Assembly: GCA_963753545.1 (NCBI GenBank)
Contig: CAVWCQ010000002.1
Coordinates: forward strand, 248,001-312,000
Length of the DNA: 64,000 nucleotides
Reading direction: 5' to 3'
DNA from: CAVWCQ01 sp963753545
Lineage (GTDB): Bacteria > Chloroflexota > Anaerolineae > Aggregatilineales > Aggregatilineaceae
This document shows, piece after piece, positions 27,394 to 36,623 of the stretch. The notes below the pieces were generated by a model that did no database searches, was not told the DNA's origin, and saw only the letters and a list, made by a program, of their open reading frames with translations. Numbering within the stretch: position 1 is the first letter of the stretch; the number at the start of each line of letters is the position of its first letter. Both the position numbers and the translations under genes were made by a program.

Positions 27394-28269
27394 AATGCGT
27401 AGCTTTCCCGGATGCGCCGACGAAACGGATCCGTTCGCGAACCTGTTCCACCATCGCGTCCCGCCCCAGGTTCAGATATTGCCGGGGATCGACTTCCTTG
27501 GGATCGTCCAATAATTTGGCGCGAACACCCCTGTGAATGCCTGGTTAAGCTGCGTCGCAATATTCACTTTGCAGAGTCCCAGCTTGATTCCCTCGGCAAT
27601 ACAGGCGTCGGTTACGCCCGATGAGCCGTGGAGAACGAGCGGGATATCGACTGCCGCGCGAATGGCTTTGAGATGCTCTAAGATCCAGTTCAATATTTTC
27701 TGTTTGACGCCATGAACGGAACCAATCGCGATTGCCAGCACATCGATCCCCGTAGCACGGAGGAATTCGGCTGCGTCTTCCACAGTGGGTCAATTCACTG
27801 ACTGGCTGCGCGATCACCTGAACTATCTGCTCTGGGGACTTCTCCCAATTCGGCTTCTATCGAGACACCGACCGAATGAGCTATCTCGCAGAGTTTTCTG
27901 GTGATCTCGATATTTTCCTGCAAGGGTATATCGCCAGCCATCAAACATGACCGAGGTGAAACCCAGCCCAATCGCCTGCAAGATTTCGTTTTCCGTCGCA
28001 TGATCCAGGTGAAGTGCCACAGGGATGGATACACTCTGTGCGGCCACTTTACCGATTTCCGCCATATAACGCAAACCAACAATCTCATTCCCGCTGCCTA
28101 CATATTGCAGGGCATGATGACTGATCTGAATGATGACCGGGGCATTCTCGGCTTGGGCCGCCAGCACAATGGCCTGAACTTGTTCCATCGTATTCGCGTT
28201 GAAGGCCCCAATCGCATACTGTTCACGCTGTGCCCGCACAATCCAGGGCTTCAAATTGTGAAGTGACAT
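27377..28269 (-). pseudogene. Class II fructose/tagatose-bisphosphate aldolase family, several frameshifts
   Basis: The start is at 28269 (MSLHNLKPWIVRAQREQYAIGAFN) behind AGGAG. The zinc ligand motif HLDHA is present (VALHLDHATENE), as are VMFDG, EAELGEV, AIAIGSVHG and LHGSSGVTD, the usual zinc and phosphate-binding motifs. The frame shifts near 27945, 27790 and 27530. Joined, it is about 297 residues, the normal length for GatY/KbaY/FbaA-type enzymes. The stop (27377-27379) lies within the PfkB gene. It would cleave a ketose phosphate or bisphosphate to dihydroxyacetone phosphate and an aldehyde. The substrate is not decided by the sequence. Confidence 0.78.
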
Positions 28270-29362
28270 CACTCCTGCTTTCTGCTATGAGCAACAAGCC
28301 GCTGATTATACACTCCTCAGGAAAGAGGATGATTTTCTTGTGAGCAAGCCGGTGTGCCGCAATATCCTCAAAAATCCTCGTCACCTCGGACAGCGGATAA
28401 CGATGTGAAATCATCGTTTCCATGTCCAGTTTGCCATCAGACAAAGCCTGAACGGACTCGGTCCATTCGTGACCGGGAAATGGCGCTGAATAGGACATGA
28501 AACAGCCATTCAGGCGCAGTTCTTTGCGCATCAGGTCTTCAATGAAAGTCATTGGCAGGGTCGCATCGAGCGGTTGGTTCCCGCCACAGACCACCGACCC
28601 GCGCGGGTGAGTTACCTGGATCGTTTGGGCAAGCGCCTGTGGTGAACCAGCGGCCTCAATGGCCAAATCGACGCCCTCCCCCACCAGCTCTGTGACCCGA
28701 TCTTTGATATTGTCGCGCTTCGGATTAAGGGTGACATGAGCGCCTAACGCCTCAGCAGCCTCAAGGTTGCTATCAATCACATCCGTGCAGATGATCCGTT
28801 TTGCGCCCAGGATTCGCAGCCACTGCACCGCCATCAAGCCGACCGACCCTGCTCCAAGCACGATAGCCGTCTGTCCTGGCTTGAAATTGCCCAGATCGAG
28901 AATGTGCCGGGCAACGGTGGATGGCTCAATTAACGCGGCGTACTCGAACTCCAGAGACTCGGGGAGAATAAGCGCATTTCGCACCGGGATTTCGACATAT
29001 TCAGCGTACCCTCCGGACTGTCGGGAACCGATGAACGAATAGCTGTGACAGGCCGAATAGTGTCCCAGGCGGCACTGCTCGCACTGGAAACAGGGAATCA
29101 ATGGAATAATGGCTGCGTGACTCCCGATCAGATTCGCATCAACGCCTGCGCCAACCGCCGTAATAATCCCTGCGCATTCGTGGCCCAGGATAAGCGGATA
29201 GAGGCGATGACCCTTGACGAATCGCATGATGTCCGAGCCGCAGATCGACACGGCCTTCACCTTGAGAAGCACATGACCGTCACGTGGCAACGGAGTTGGG
29301 ACTTCCTGGTAGCTGATAACGCCCTGATTTTCTAGAATAGCTGCTTTCATAATCCCACTCAT
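28223..29362 (-). CDS. Zinc-dependent medium-chain polyol/alcohol dehydrogenase
   Basis: Numbered from 29362, catalytic zinc ligands are Cys41 (CGSD), His61 and Glu62 (GHE). The structural zinc site has Cys91, 94, 97 and 105. The NAD-binding motif is VLGAGSVG. The length of 379 includes an unusual C-terminal tail after KIILFPEE that overlaps the aldolase start by 47 bases. An indel near 28310 that would end the protein earlier is possible. The start overlaps the kinase stop (ATGA), so translation is coupled. An alternative start at 29350 (MKAAILENQG) matches family N-termini better. It resembles sorbitol, xylitol or galactitol-phosphate dehydrogenases. Placed with an aldose reductase and ketose kinase, a polyol-to-ketose role is likely. 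Confidence 0.87.
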   Translation of the reverse strand: MSGIMKAAILENQGVISYQEVPTPLPRDGHVLLKVKAVSICGSDIMRFVKGHRLYPLILGHECAGIITAVGAGVDANLIGSHAAIIPLIPCFQCEQCRLGHYSACHSYSFIGSRQSGGYAEYVEIPVRNALILPESLEFEYAALIEPSTVARHILDLGNFKPGQTAIVLGAGSVGLMAVQWLRILGAKRIICTDVIDSNLEAAEALGAHVTLNPKRDNIKDRVTELVGEGVDLAIEAAGSPQALAQTIQVTHPRGSVVCGGNQPLDATLPMTFIEDLMRKELRLNGCFMSYSAPFPGHEWTESVQALSDGKLDMETMISHRYPLSEVTRIFEDIAAHRLAHKKIILFPEECIISGLLLIAESRSDVTSQFEALDCAGTA

Positions 29363-30925
29363 GATGAACTTAACCCATGTTTTTGCTCGACTGCTGCCAG
29401 ATCATCAAAATCCGCTAACAGCCGTCGAGAAATACGGCGATAAATGCCAAAAAGATCTTCGTAGAGAGCATGGCGTTTCGCAGAAGGTTCAAAGACCTGC
29501 CGGTTGGGCAGCAGGCGTTCGACGCAAGCGCCAACATCCTCACACAAACCGACTGCGTAGGCGGTTAAGGCATACAGGCCAAGTGAATGCCCGCCCTCAC
29601 CCCCATCTTCACGACGCGCGACGACAAAGGGTCTGTTATAAACATCGGCCTTGATCTGGCACCAGACGGCGCTTTGGGTGGCCCCGCCGGAACCTAGATA
29701 TTCCACGACCGTTACTCCTCTTCCTTGCGCAATTTGCAGGTTGTCATAAACCGCAAAGGCGCATCCTTCCATCATGGCGCGTATCATATCACCCTGCGTT
29801 GTCTTATAGGAGAGTCCAAAGAAAACGCCCCGCGCATTGCTGTTCCAGAGCGGAGTACGCTCGCCTGCCATGTAGGGAATAAACAGCAGCCCATGCGAAC
29901 CAGGCGGCGTTTTTTCTGCCTGGAGGCTGAACAATTCAAAGGCATTCTGCCCTCCTGGTTGACCGAACGTATCCCGGAACCACCCCAGTGAGCCGCCGCC
30001 CACCGTCCCCGCCTGCAACAGATATTGGTTGGGCAGCACATGGGGCGAGAAGATGAGTTGTGGTTCAACCACAACATGATCCAGGCTCACAGCCATGCCA
30101 CCAGCCTGCCCGCCCTGCTCGTTGGTTTGTCCCAGGCGCGTGACTCCTGCCCCCAGCGCCCCAGACGCGGCATCCAGGCATCCGGCGATCACCGGGATTC
30201 CAGCCCGCAGACCCGTCTGCGCGGCGGCCTGGGGCGTGACTGTCCCAACAATCTCGGTACAGGGGCAGAGGCGAGGTAATTTGTCCAGTGGGATACCAAT
30301 GCGGGCAGCGGCCTCCGCATTCCAGCACTGATGGGCCATGTCAAAGAAGTGGTACCCGTAAGCCTGGGTGTAGTCGCAGGTGAACTGCCCAGTAAAACAG
30401 GCAACGATGAAACCTGACGCCGTGAGAAAATTGGATGCAGCGTCAAAGATGTCAGGACGGTGATTCTTCAGCCACACCAGCTTGGGAGTGATATAAGCGG
30501 GATCGAGCGGGTTCGCGTCAAGCTGAACAAAAATATCCGCCTCTGGAAGAGATTTCAGCCAGTTCGCTTCCTGTTCAGCTCGCCTGTCCAGCCAGATCAT
30601 AGCCGGGAACAACGGTGCCCCGCTATGATCCACCGGCAGCAGGGTCCATCCAACTCCATCCACCCCGATCCCCGCAACCTGACGGGGATCATACATTGCT
30701 GGATGCCATTACGTGTTGGATTGTGGTGCAGACAGCCTCCCACCAGGTAGCACCGTCGATTTCCGCCCACAAAGGGTATGGACGGTTGAGTGGGTAAGCC
30801 TGGGAAGCCGAAGCGACCAGCTTTCCAGTATCATCCCACAACACCGTTTTGGTGCTCGACGTGCCGACATCAGTCGTGATGATATAGCGGTGATTTATCC
30901 GCAGGGGTAATCTCACCGTTGACAT
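29359..30925 (-). CDS. FGGY-family carbohydrate kinase, xylulokinase-like (one frameshift)
   Basis: The first frame starts at 30925 and carries the N-terminal phosphate-binding motif TTDVGTSSTKTVLWD and LWAEIDGATWWEAV. It ends at 30689. The second frame runs from about 30696 (DPRQVAGIGVDG) to 29359. Joined length is about 520 residues, usual for FGGY kinases. AMIWLDRRAEQE, TPKLVWLKNHRPDIF and YMAGERTPLWNSNARGVFFGL are shared with xylulokinases. The exact sugar cannot be read from sequence, and D-xylulose or L-fuculose would both fit the operon. The gene start overlaps the aldo-keto reductase end by 56 bases, and its stop overlaps the dehydrogenase start. Confidence 0.85.
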
Positions 30926-31934
30926 CCCACAAATCTTCCCAACTCTGAGCGCCCTGCCACAGAAAAACCTGTCCCTTGATGAGACGGCAGTTTTTATCGA
31001 TCCCGTCGATCTCTTTCATTTCCGCGCCGGTGAGCGGATCGGACACGGTACTCTGAAGATTGCTCAGATACTCATGCCGGCGAACCGAAAATGGGATAGG
31101 AACCTGTCCCCGCTGCACGGCCCACTTGATGCAGACGACCGCTGGATGCACATTCAGTCGTTGGGCGATGCGAACAATGACGGGATCGTCGATATCCACT
31201 GTATCGGTTTCCGTCTTGTCGCGATCAGGACGGGTTGGTGAGCCGATAGGGCTAAAACCAATGGGCACGATACCCTGCTCGCGCACAAAGCGGAACAGCT
31301 CCGGCTGCTGGAAATGCGGGTGCAACTCCATCTCGTTGCAGGCTGGTTTGATCGCGGCATCCCGCAGCAGCAGCTTGAGCTTAGGGATGGTCATGTTGGA
31401 TGTGCCGATGTGCCGCACCAGACCCATCTCCACCAGTTTTTCCATCTGCCGCCAGGTCTTCATGTAATTCTCGTGAATGTAGGGCTTGGCGTGCGGATCG
31501 CGAGAAGATACATCCACGCCCGGCGCATGATAGTTCGGAAAGGGCCAGTGGATCAGGTAGAGGTCCAGGTAATCCAGTTGCAGATCCTTGAGCGACTGTT
31601 CACAGGCTGGGATCACGTCTTTTTCGTCGTGTTTGTTATTCCACAGTTTGGACGTGATCCACAGCTCTTCGCGCTTGACCCCGGCGCGCATCGATTCTTG
31701 CAAGGAGTAGCCGATCAGCGGCTCATTCCCATACACTGCCGCGCAGTCAATGTGTCGATACCCAACGGCGATTGCGCCCTTGACCGCTTCGGCAATAACT
31801 TCACCCGAAAATCGATCCGAGCCGAAAGTTCCCAGACCAACAGCCGGAATTTTGGCTCCCGTATAAACGGTTTGGTAGGGCACTTGTGCGGGATCAAGGC
31901 CATTAGATGAGTTTATAACTGGTTTTTCCGTCAT
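30870..31934 (-). CDS. Aldo/keto reductase, aldose (xylose) reductase-like
   Basis: 354 residues. The AKR catalytic tetrad is complete: Asp63 and Tyr68 (HIDCAAVYGNE), Lys96 (TSKLW) and His129 (YLIHWPFP). It also has the family's GTSNMT and a C-terminal cofactor-binding region (VPIPFSVRRHEYLSNLQS). The length and C-terminal loop resemble eukaryote-type aldose reductases more than short bacterial AKRs. It would reduce a free aldose such as xylose, fucose or galactose to the alditol. It is followed by overlapping genes for an FGGY kinase and a polyol-type dehydrogenase, which supports a reduction/oxidation/phosphorylation route. It starts 18 bases after the GH29 gene stop. Confidence 0.88.
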   Translation of the reverse strand: MTEKPVINSSNGLDPAQVPYQTVYTGAKIPAVGLGTFGSDRFSGEVIAEAVKGAIAVGYRHIDCAAVYGNEPLIGYSLQESMRAGVKREELWITSKLWNNKHDEKDVIPACEQSLKDLQLDYLDLYLIHWPFPNYHAPGVDVSSRDPHAKPYIHENYMKTWRQMEKLVEMGLVRHIGTSNMTIPKLKLLLRDAAIKPACNEMELHPHFQQPELFRFVREQGIVPIGFSPIGSPTRPDRDKTETDTVDIDDPVIVRIAQRLNVHPAVVCIKWAVQRGQVPIPFSVRRHEYLSNLQSTVSDPLTGAEMKEIDGIDKNCRLIKGQVFLWQGAQSWEDLWDVNGEITPADKSPLYHHD

Positions 31935-31951
31935 AGGTAATCCTTTGATAA

Positions 31952-33412
31952 TCAGCCTCTAATTTTGAATACAAACGCATGTTGGCAGGGCGGTTGATCG
32001 GGTAGTTGAATGGTTAATCCGTCTGGATTACGCGTCCAGGCCAGCTTGCCCGCATGCCCCAGGAGTTGAACATCCGCAATTTCCCCGGACCACAACCCAG
32101 CAGTGCAACCCAGTGCCTTGATCGTGACAGGATGATCGGGCCATGCCAGCACAATCGCGTATAGGGTGTCGCCTTTGGTCGTGAACCGAATATCCTGTCC
32201 GGTGAATGCAGATCGCTTGGTATCCGTGAACTGGCCTTCGCTGATCTGAGTCGGGCCTTCCCCAAAGACTTTCCAGGGCCGCGACCCGTAGATCGCCTCA
32301 CCATTTTGCGCCAACCACTCCCCGATCCCAAGCAGGAGTTGTTCTTCTGGCTCGGGGATCGTTCCATCCGGGCGAGGGCCGATGTTGAGAAGCAGCGAGC
32401 CGTTCTTGCTGACAATATCAACCAGGTCACCCACAATATCATCGACAGTTTTGTAATCCTGGTTATAAACATAGCCCCATGAGTTTTTTGAGACGGCGGT
32501 ATCGGTTTGCCAGAACAGAGGTCGAATACCAGAAAGCTGCCCGCGCTCAACATCATACACAGCAGTGCCTTCAGGGAAAGCATCGTGCTTGTAGTTAATC
32601 GCCACCCCGCAATTCCACTGCGCGCCCCGATTATAGTAATAGGCGGCAAACTTCTGGAGATAACGCGCGAACACGTTCTGCCTGATCCACCAGTCAAAAT
32701 AGACGATCTGCGGCTGGTATTTATCAACTAACTCACAATTTCGAGCCAGCCAATCAGCCAGATATGCCTCGTCCGGTTTGGGTTCCCAATCGCGGCTGTT
32801 CCAGGCTTCGGCTTCGACTTCCCAATCCCTCGGACCGGGCCTGGCTGGCCCGTAAAAGTCGCTGTACGCTTCATCCTGAACATCCGAGTCGAAATCCCTG
32901 CCGCCGTTCATGAACCACCAGTGTTCGGCACGATGGTTCGATACACCAAAAATCAGCCCTTGCTTGCGCACAGCTTCGGCAAGTTCGCCAATCAGATCCC
33001 GCCGGGGACCCATCTTCGCGGCGGTCCAGTTTGACAACGCCGAGTCATACATGGCGAACCCGTCGTGATGTTCCGCTACGGGCACTACGTAACGTGCCCC
33101 TGCTTTCTTGAATAACTGCGCCCACTGATCGGGATCATATTTTTCGGCTTTGAAAAGCGGAATAAAATCTTTATAGCCGAATTTCGTGTGCGGGCCATAG
33201 GTCTCGACATGATGCTTGAATTCCTCTGATCCCTGCAAATACATATTGCGCGAATACCATTCGTTGCTGAAGGCTGGTACCGCATATAAACCCCAGTGGA
33301 TAAAGATGCCGAACTTCGCATCGTGATACCAGTCGGGTACGGTATATTGCTTGAGCCAGTCCCACGATGCCTGAAACGGTCCGTTCGCTATCACCTGATC
33401 AATTGAGGTCAT
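31952..33412 (-). CDS. Alpha-L-fucosidase, GH29
   Basis: 486 residues from the ATG at 33412 (MTSIDQVIANG). GH29 features include KFGIFIHWGLYAVPAFSNEWYSRNM, VAEHHDGFAMYDS and the presumed nucleophile Asp240 (IVYFDWW). No signal peptide, so it acts on imported oligosaccharides in the cytoplasm. It would remove L-fucose from xyloglucan side chains before the GH31 alpha-xylosidase encoded just upstream (21-base gap). Intact. The family assignment is secure, while the linkage preference is inferred from context. Confidence 0.92.
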   Translation of the reverse strand: MTSIDQVIANGPFQASWDWLKQYTVPDWYHDAKFGIFIHWGLYAVPAFSNEWYSRNMYLQGSEEFKHHVETYGPHTKFGYKDFIPLFKAEKYDPDQWAQLFKKAGARYVVPVAEHHDGFAMYDSALSNWTAAKMGPRRDLIGELAEAVRKQGLIFGVSNHRAEHWWFMNGGRDFDSDVQDEAYSDFYGPARPGPRDWEVEAEAWNSRDWEPKPDEAYLADWLARNCELVDKYQPQIVYFDWWIRQNVFARYLQKFAAYYYNRGAQWNCGVAINYKHDAFPEGTAVYDVERGQLSGIRPLFWQTDTAVSKNSWGYVYNQDYKTVDDIVGDLVDIVSKNGSLLLNIGPRPDGTIPEPEEQLLLGIGEWLAQNGEAIYGSRPWKVFGEGPTQISEGQFTDTKRSAFTGQDIRFTTKGDTLYAIVLAWPDHPVTIKALGCTAGLWSGEIADVQLLGHAGKLAWTRNPDGLTIQLPDQPPCQHAFVFKIRG

Positions 33413-33433
33413 TTTGCCCCCATCCAAAGCGCA

Positions 33434-35749
33434 TCAAAGGTCAATTCTGATTTCCTGTCCTTCATAAAGAACCGTTTTTTCGGAAAAGTCATTGTTCATG
33501 CTGTCAGCGCTGACGATCCGAAACCGCCGCGAGATGGGCATCCCCGGATAGCTTCCCTGACGGTCATGGAGTGTAAGACGCCGGGCTGCCTCGTCCCAGG
33601 AGAGGTGAATCATCGCGAAGTGCCCTTGCTCATAGTTGTAGTTATCACCCTCATCGTCATAAAGTGTGAAGCTGCCGCTCTGTCCGGGATAGATGCGCAG
33701 CTCAAGAGGGGCATCGGGTTGTTCATTGGCATAAGTGATATCAGGGCCAACGGGCACAATCGATCCACTGCGCACGTAGAGAGGCATCGTATCCAGCGGC
33801 GCATCCGCACAGATAGTCTGTCCGCCAGCGTACCGCTGACTTGTCCAAAAATCGTACCAATCGCTTCCCATAGGCAGGTAAACCGGACGGGTTTTTGCCA
33901 CACCATCAATGACCGTCGAATCTGCCGCAAAGTACATCGGTTTTGTGACAGGGTTGACGAGAAATGCTGGGCCGAACATGAACTGGTCAGCAATATTAAA
34001 AGTGGCTGGATCAGTCCTGAAATCAAACGGCAGGGCGCGCAGCATCGTATAATCGCGCTGCGTGGTCAGCCCTGCTAATGAATAGATATAGGGCATCAAC
34101 CGGTAGCGAAGGCGCGAAAACTTTACGAGCGCCTCATACATGGGTTCGCCGGGATTTCCGAAACGCCAGATTTCACGCGGCGTATCCGTGCCATGCGAAC
34201 GGAAAATAGGCAAAAAAGCGCCGAACTGGAACCAGCGGACATAGAGTTCCTGGTAGCCAGCATCGAGATGACCGCCGGGATACTCGCCGCGCCAGAACCA
34301 TTCGGTGCGCGGAGCGACGAAAAAAGCGCCAATATCCGTCGACCAGTTACCCGCACCAGTGACGCTGAAATTTAGACCCTCGGCAATCTGCTGTGCCAAC
34401 ACGTCCCACGTTGCGCAGATATCGCCTGACCACGTGATTGTTCCATAGCGCTGCTGACCGGGGAAATAGGAGCGGGTCAGGTTAACCACTCGTTTTTCAG
34501 TAGTCACGCTGCGCTGCCCTTCGTACATACCCTGGGCATGCAGCAGGGAAAAGGCATTGATGACGGATGGGTCCAGGTAGGTTTTTGCGTAATTAGTATT
34601 GATCATCAGCCGCTGCCAGGGTTCGGGTTTGACTGTGCCAAGCCAGTCCGGTTCGAAGGGTTCGGAGGCGTCGCACCACCAGGCATCAATCCCATGCTTG
34701 AACAGCCCTTCGTTGGCCTGCTGCCAATAGAGCGCCCGCGCGGCGGGATCAAAAGCATTGTATGTTATGCCATCGCCCAGCAAGAAGCCCTGTTCCCGCA
34801 TTTCGATCTGGTTGGGTCCATCGTTTTGGAAGCGTGGCCAGACAGAAATCATCAGCCGGACGTTGAGCGCGTGCAGCTTTTCGACCAACCCAGCAGGATC
34901 GGGAAACCGGTCGGGATCGAGCGTTTTCTGGCCCCACCAATCGCCGGGCCACGAGTGCCAATCCTGCACAATGGCGTCCAGCGGCAGATCGCGCGCCCGG
35001 TATTCTTCCACCACCGCGATCAACTCGTCCTGATCGATGTAGCGCTCTTTGGACTGAATATAGCCGTATGCCCAACGCGGCAGCAGCGGTATCTGACCCG
35101 TCAGCGTGCGGAAACCGGCTACGATCTGGTCGAATTCGGGACCATAAATGAAATAGAAATCCAGCTCTTCACGGCATTCACTCCAAAAGTACGAGCCGTA
35201 AATGTCGTCGTGGAACACACTCAACGAGGCAGTATCCCACAGGATCGCATAACCGCGTGTCGAAACAATCTGCGGAATAGCGACCTTCAGATTATGTTGG
35301 TAGAGATACTGGTAATGTCCCCGATAGTTCAGAATACCTTCTTCGTGCTGGCCCAACCCATAGATGGCTTCCCCAGGCGAAAAGACCAGATCAAGTCGGG
35401 CCGAGTGCTCTCCATCGGTTTCAACCGTTTTGCCGCCACGCTCCGGTTCACGGACCAGCAATTGTCCGGCGTCATCCATCCAGGTGAACGCGCAAGTGGC
35501 TTTCTGAATCACAACCTGAAGATAGGCAGTTTTCATCTGTAGAGTCTGCTCATCTTCATCGATGCACCACGTAGGAGCTGGAGCAACTCCCCGCGGCAGC
35601 ATCATGAGACTCGGAGTGGTACAGAATGTCTCGTTCGGCGTATAAACGACGCGCACGATCTGAGGAGTGACCGGCTCAAGCTTGATTTGCCCGGCATCGG
35701 TCAGAAGCAAAAGGGAGTTTTCCCCATTTTCGTAGCCCAGTAATTTCAT
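33434..35749 (-). CDS. Alpha-xylosidase, GH31
   Basis: 771 residues. The catalytic nucleophile is Asp360 in WWCDASEP and the acid Asp443 in WSGDICATW. IFRSHGTDTPREIWRFG is typical of alpha-xylosidases and YicI relatives. An N-terminal beta-sandwich precedes the barrel, and a C-terminal domain ends with YPGQSGSFTLYDDEGDNYNY. No signal peptide. It removes the terminal alpha-1,6-xylose of xyloglucan oligosaccharides. It follows the permease gene by 7 bases and precedes the fucosidase, so all three sit in one operon. Alpha-glucosidase activity is the main alternative. Confidence 0.9.
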   Translation of the reverse strand: MKLLGYENGENSLLLLTDAGQIKLEPVTPQIVRVVYTPNETFCTTPSLMMLPRGVAPAPTWCIDEDEQTLQMKTAYLQVVIQKATCAFTWMDDAGQLLVREPERGGKTVETDGEHSARLDLVFSPGEAIYGLGQHEEGILNYRGHYQYLYQHNLKVAIPQIVSTRGYAILWDTASLSVFHDDIYGSYFWSECREELDFYFIYGPEFDQIVAGFRTLTGQIPLLPRWAYGYIQSKERYIDQDELIAVVEEYRARDLPLDAIVQDWHSWPGDWWGQKTLDPDRFPDPAGLVEKLHALNVRLMISVWPRFQNDGPNQIEMREQGFLLGDGITYNAFDPAARALYWQQANEGLFKHGIDAWWCDASEPFEPDWLGTVKPEPWQRLMINTNYAKTYLDPSVINAFSLLHAQGMYEGQRSVTTEKRVVNLTRSYFPGQQRYGTITWSGDICATWDVLAQQIAEGLNFSVTGAGNWSTDIGAFFVAPRTEWFWRGEYPGGHLDAGYQELYVRWFQFGAFLPIFRSHGTDTPREIWRFGNPGEPMYEALVKFSRLRYRLMPYIYSLAGLTTQRDYTMLRALPFDFRTDPATFNIADQFMFGPAFLVNPVTKPMYFAADSTVIDGVAKTRPVYLPMGSDWYDFWTSQRYAGGQTICADAPLDTMPLYVRSGSIVPVGPDITYANEQPDAPLELRIYPGQSGSFTLYDDEGDNYNYEQGHFAMIHLSWDEAARRLTLHDRQGSYPGMPISRRFRIVSADSMNNDFSEKTVLYEGQEIRIDL

Positions 35750-35756
35750 GCGAGAA

Positions 35757-36623
35757 TCAGCCTTTAACCGATCCGGCGGTCATACCTGAAACGATGAACC
35801 GCTGGCCGAGTAGATAAACCGCAATCACAGGAAGTACCGTCAGCACGATATCGGCGCTGACCAGGTTCCATGAAGATTCGTAGCGCCCGAAAAAGTTGTA
35901 GACGGCGAGTGGCATCGGCCACTTAGAAGTATCATTGAGATAATAGAGGGGAAAGATAAAATCGTTCCAGGTCGCCAAGAAGCTGAGCAACGCCGCTGTC
36001 ACCAGAACCGGGGTCATCAGCGGAAAAATCACCGAAAAGAAGAGGCGAAACGGCCCGGCCCCATCGATGATCGCGGCCTCATCCAAATCCCTGGGCAGCG
36101 CTTCCACAAACCCGTAAATGAGAAAGGTGTTGAAGGGAAGTTGGACAGCGGCATAAAGCAGGATGATGCCGATCTGGGTATTGATCAGATGGGTCACCTG
36201 CATCACTTTGGTCAAGGTAAAAAAATTGATCGGCATTGCGATGCCCATAATGATAAAAAAGTACAGGAACCGGTTCAGTCGTGTCTTGTTTCTGGACATG
36301 ACATAAGCCGCCATCGCTGCTGTCGTGGTCGCCAGCAGGGTCGAACCCGTGGAATAAAGCATGCTGTTCACAAACGTCTCTTCCAGCTTGCCCCGTTCGA
36401 CCACGGTGGAAAAATTTTCCCAGTGCAGCGTCGTGGGCCGTTCGATGCTCATCCGGCGCGCGTCGGTGCGATCTTTTAATGAATTGACCACCACCAGATA
36501 GATGGGCGTACACATGATCACGCAAATGAGGATCGCCAGCAGATGGCTGATCCCTTGCTGACCACTTTTTCCAAGGTCTGGACGCAGGTTCGCCAGGTGG
36601 GTCATCGATTGCGCTTTATTCAT
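35757..36623 (-). CDS. Sugar ABC importer permease, MalG/UgpE type
   Basis: 288 residues with six predicted membrane helices. The EAA loop (EAAIIDGAGPFRLFFSVIFPLMTP) is near 195-220. The C-terminus ends in FIVSGMTAGSVKG, the usual ending of CUT1-family permeases. It overlaps the previous permease stop by 8 bases. It forms the importer channel for xyloglucan oligosaccharides with the gene at 36616-37494. No ATPase gene is present in the operon, so a shared MsmK/UgpC-type ATPase elsewhere is expected. Confidence 0.93.
   Translation of the reverse strand: MNKAQSMTHLANLRPDLGKSGQQGISHLLAILICVIMCTPIYLVVVNSLKDRTDARRMSIERPTTLHWENFSTVVERGKLEETFVNSMLYSTGSTLLATTTAAMAAYVMSRNKTRLNRFLYFFIIMGIAMPINFFTLTKVMQVTHLINTQIGIILLYAAVQLPFNTFLIYGFVEALPRDLDEAAIIDGAGPFRLFFSVIFPLMTPVLVTAALLSFLATWNDFIFPLYYLNDTSKWPMPLAVYNFFGRYESSWNLVSADIVLTVLPVIAVYLLGQRFIVSGMTAGSVKG

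Noticed and set aside
30680..30700. Programmed frameshift in the FGGY kinase
   Set aside because: No slippery heptamer or downstream structure is visible. It fits the window-wide pattern of indels.
34538..35542. Plus-strand frame of 334 codons opposite the GH31 gene
   Set aside because: No family resemblance, and the GH31 reading is complete with catalytic residues.
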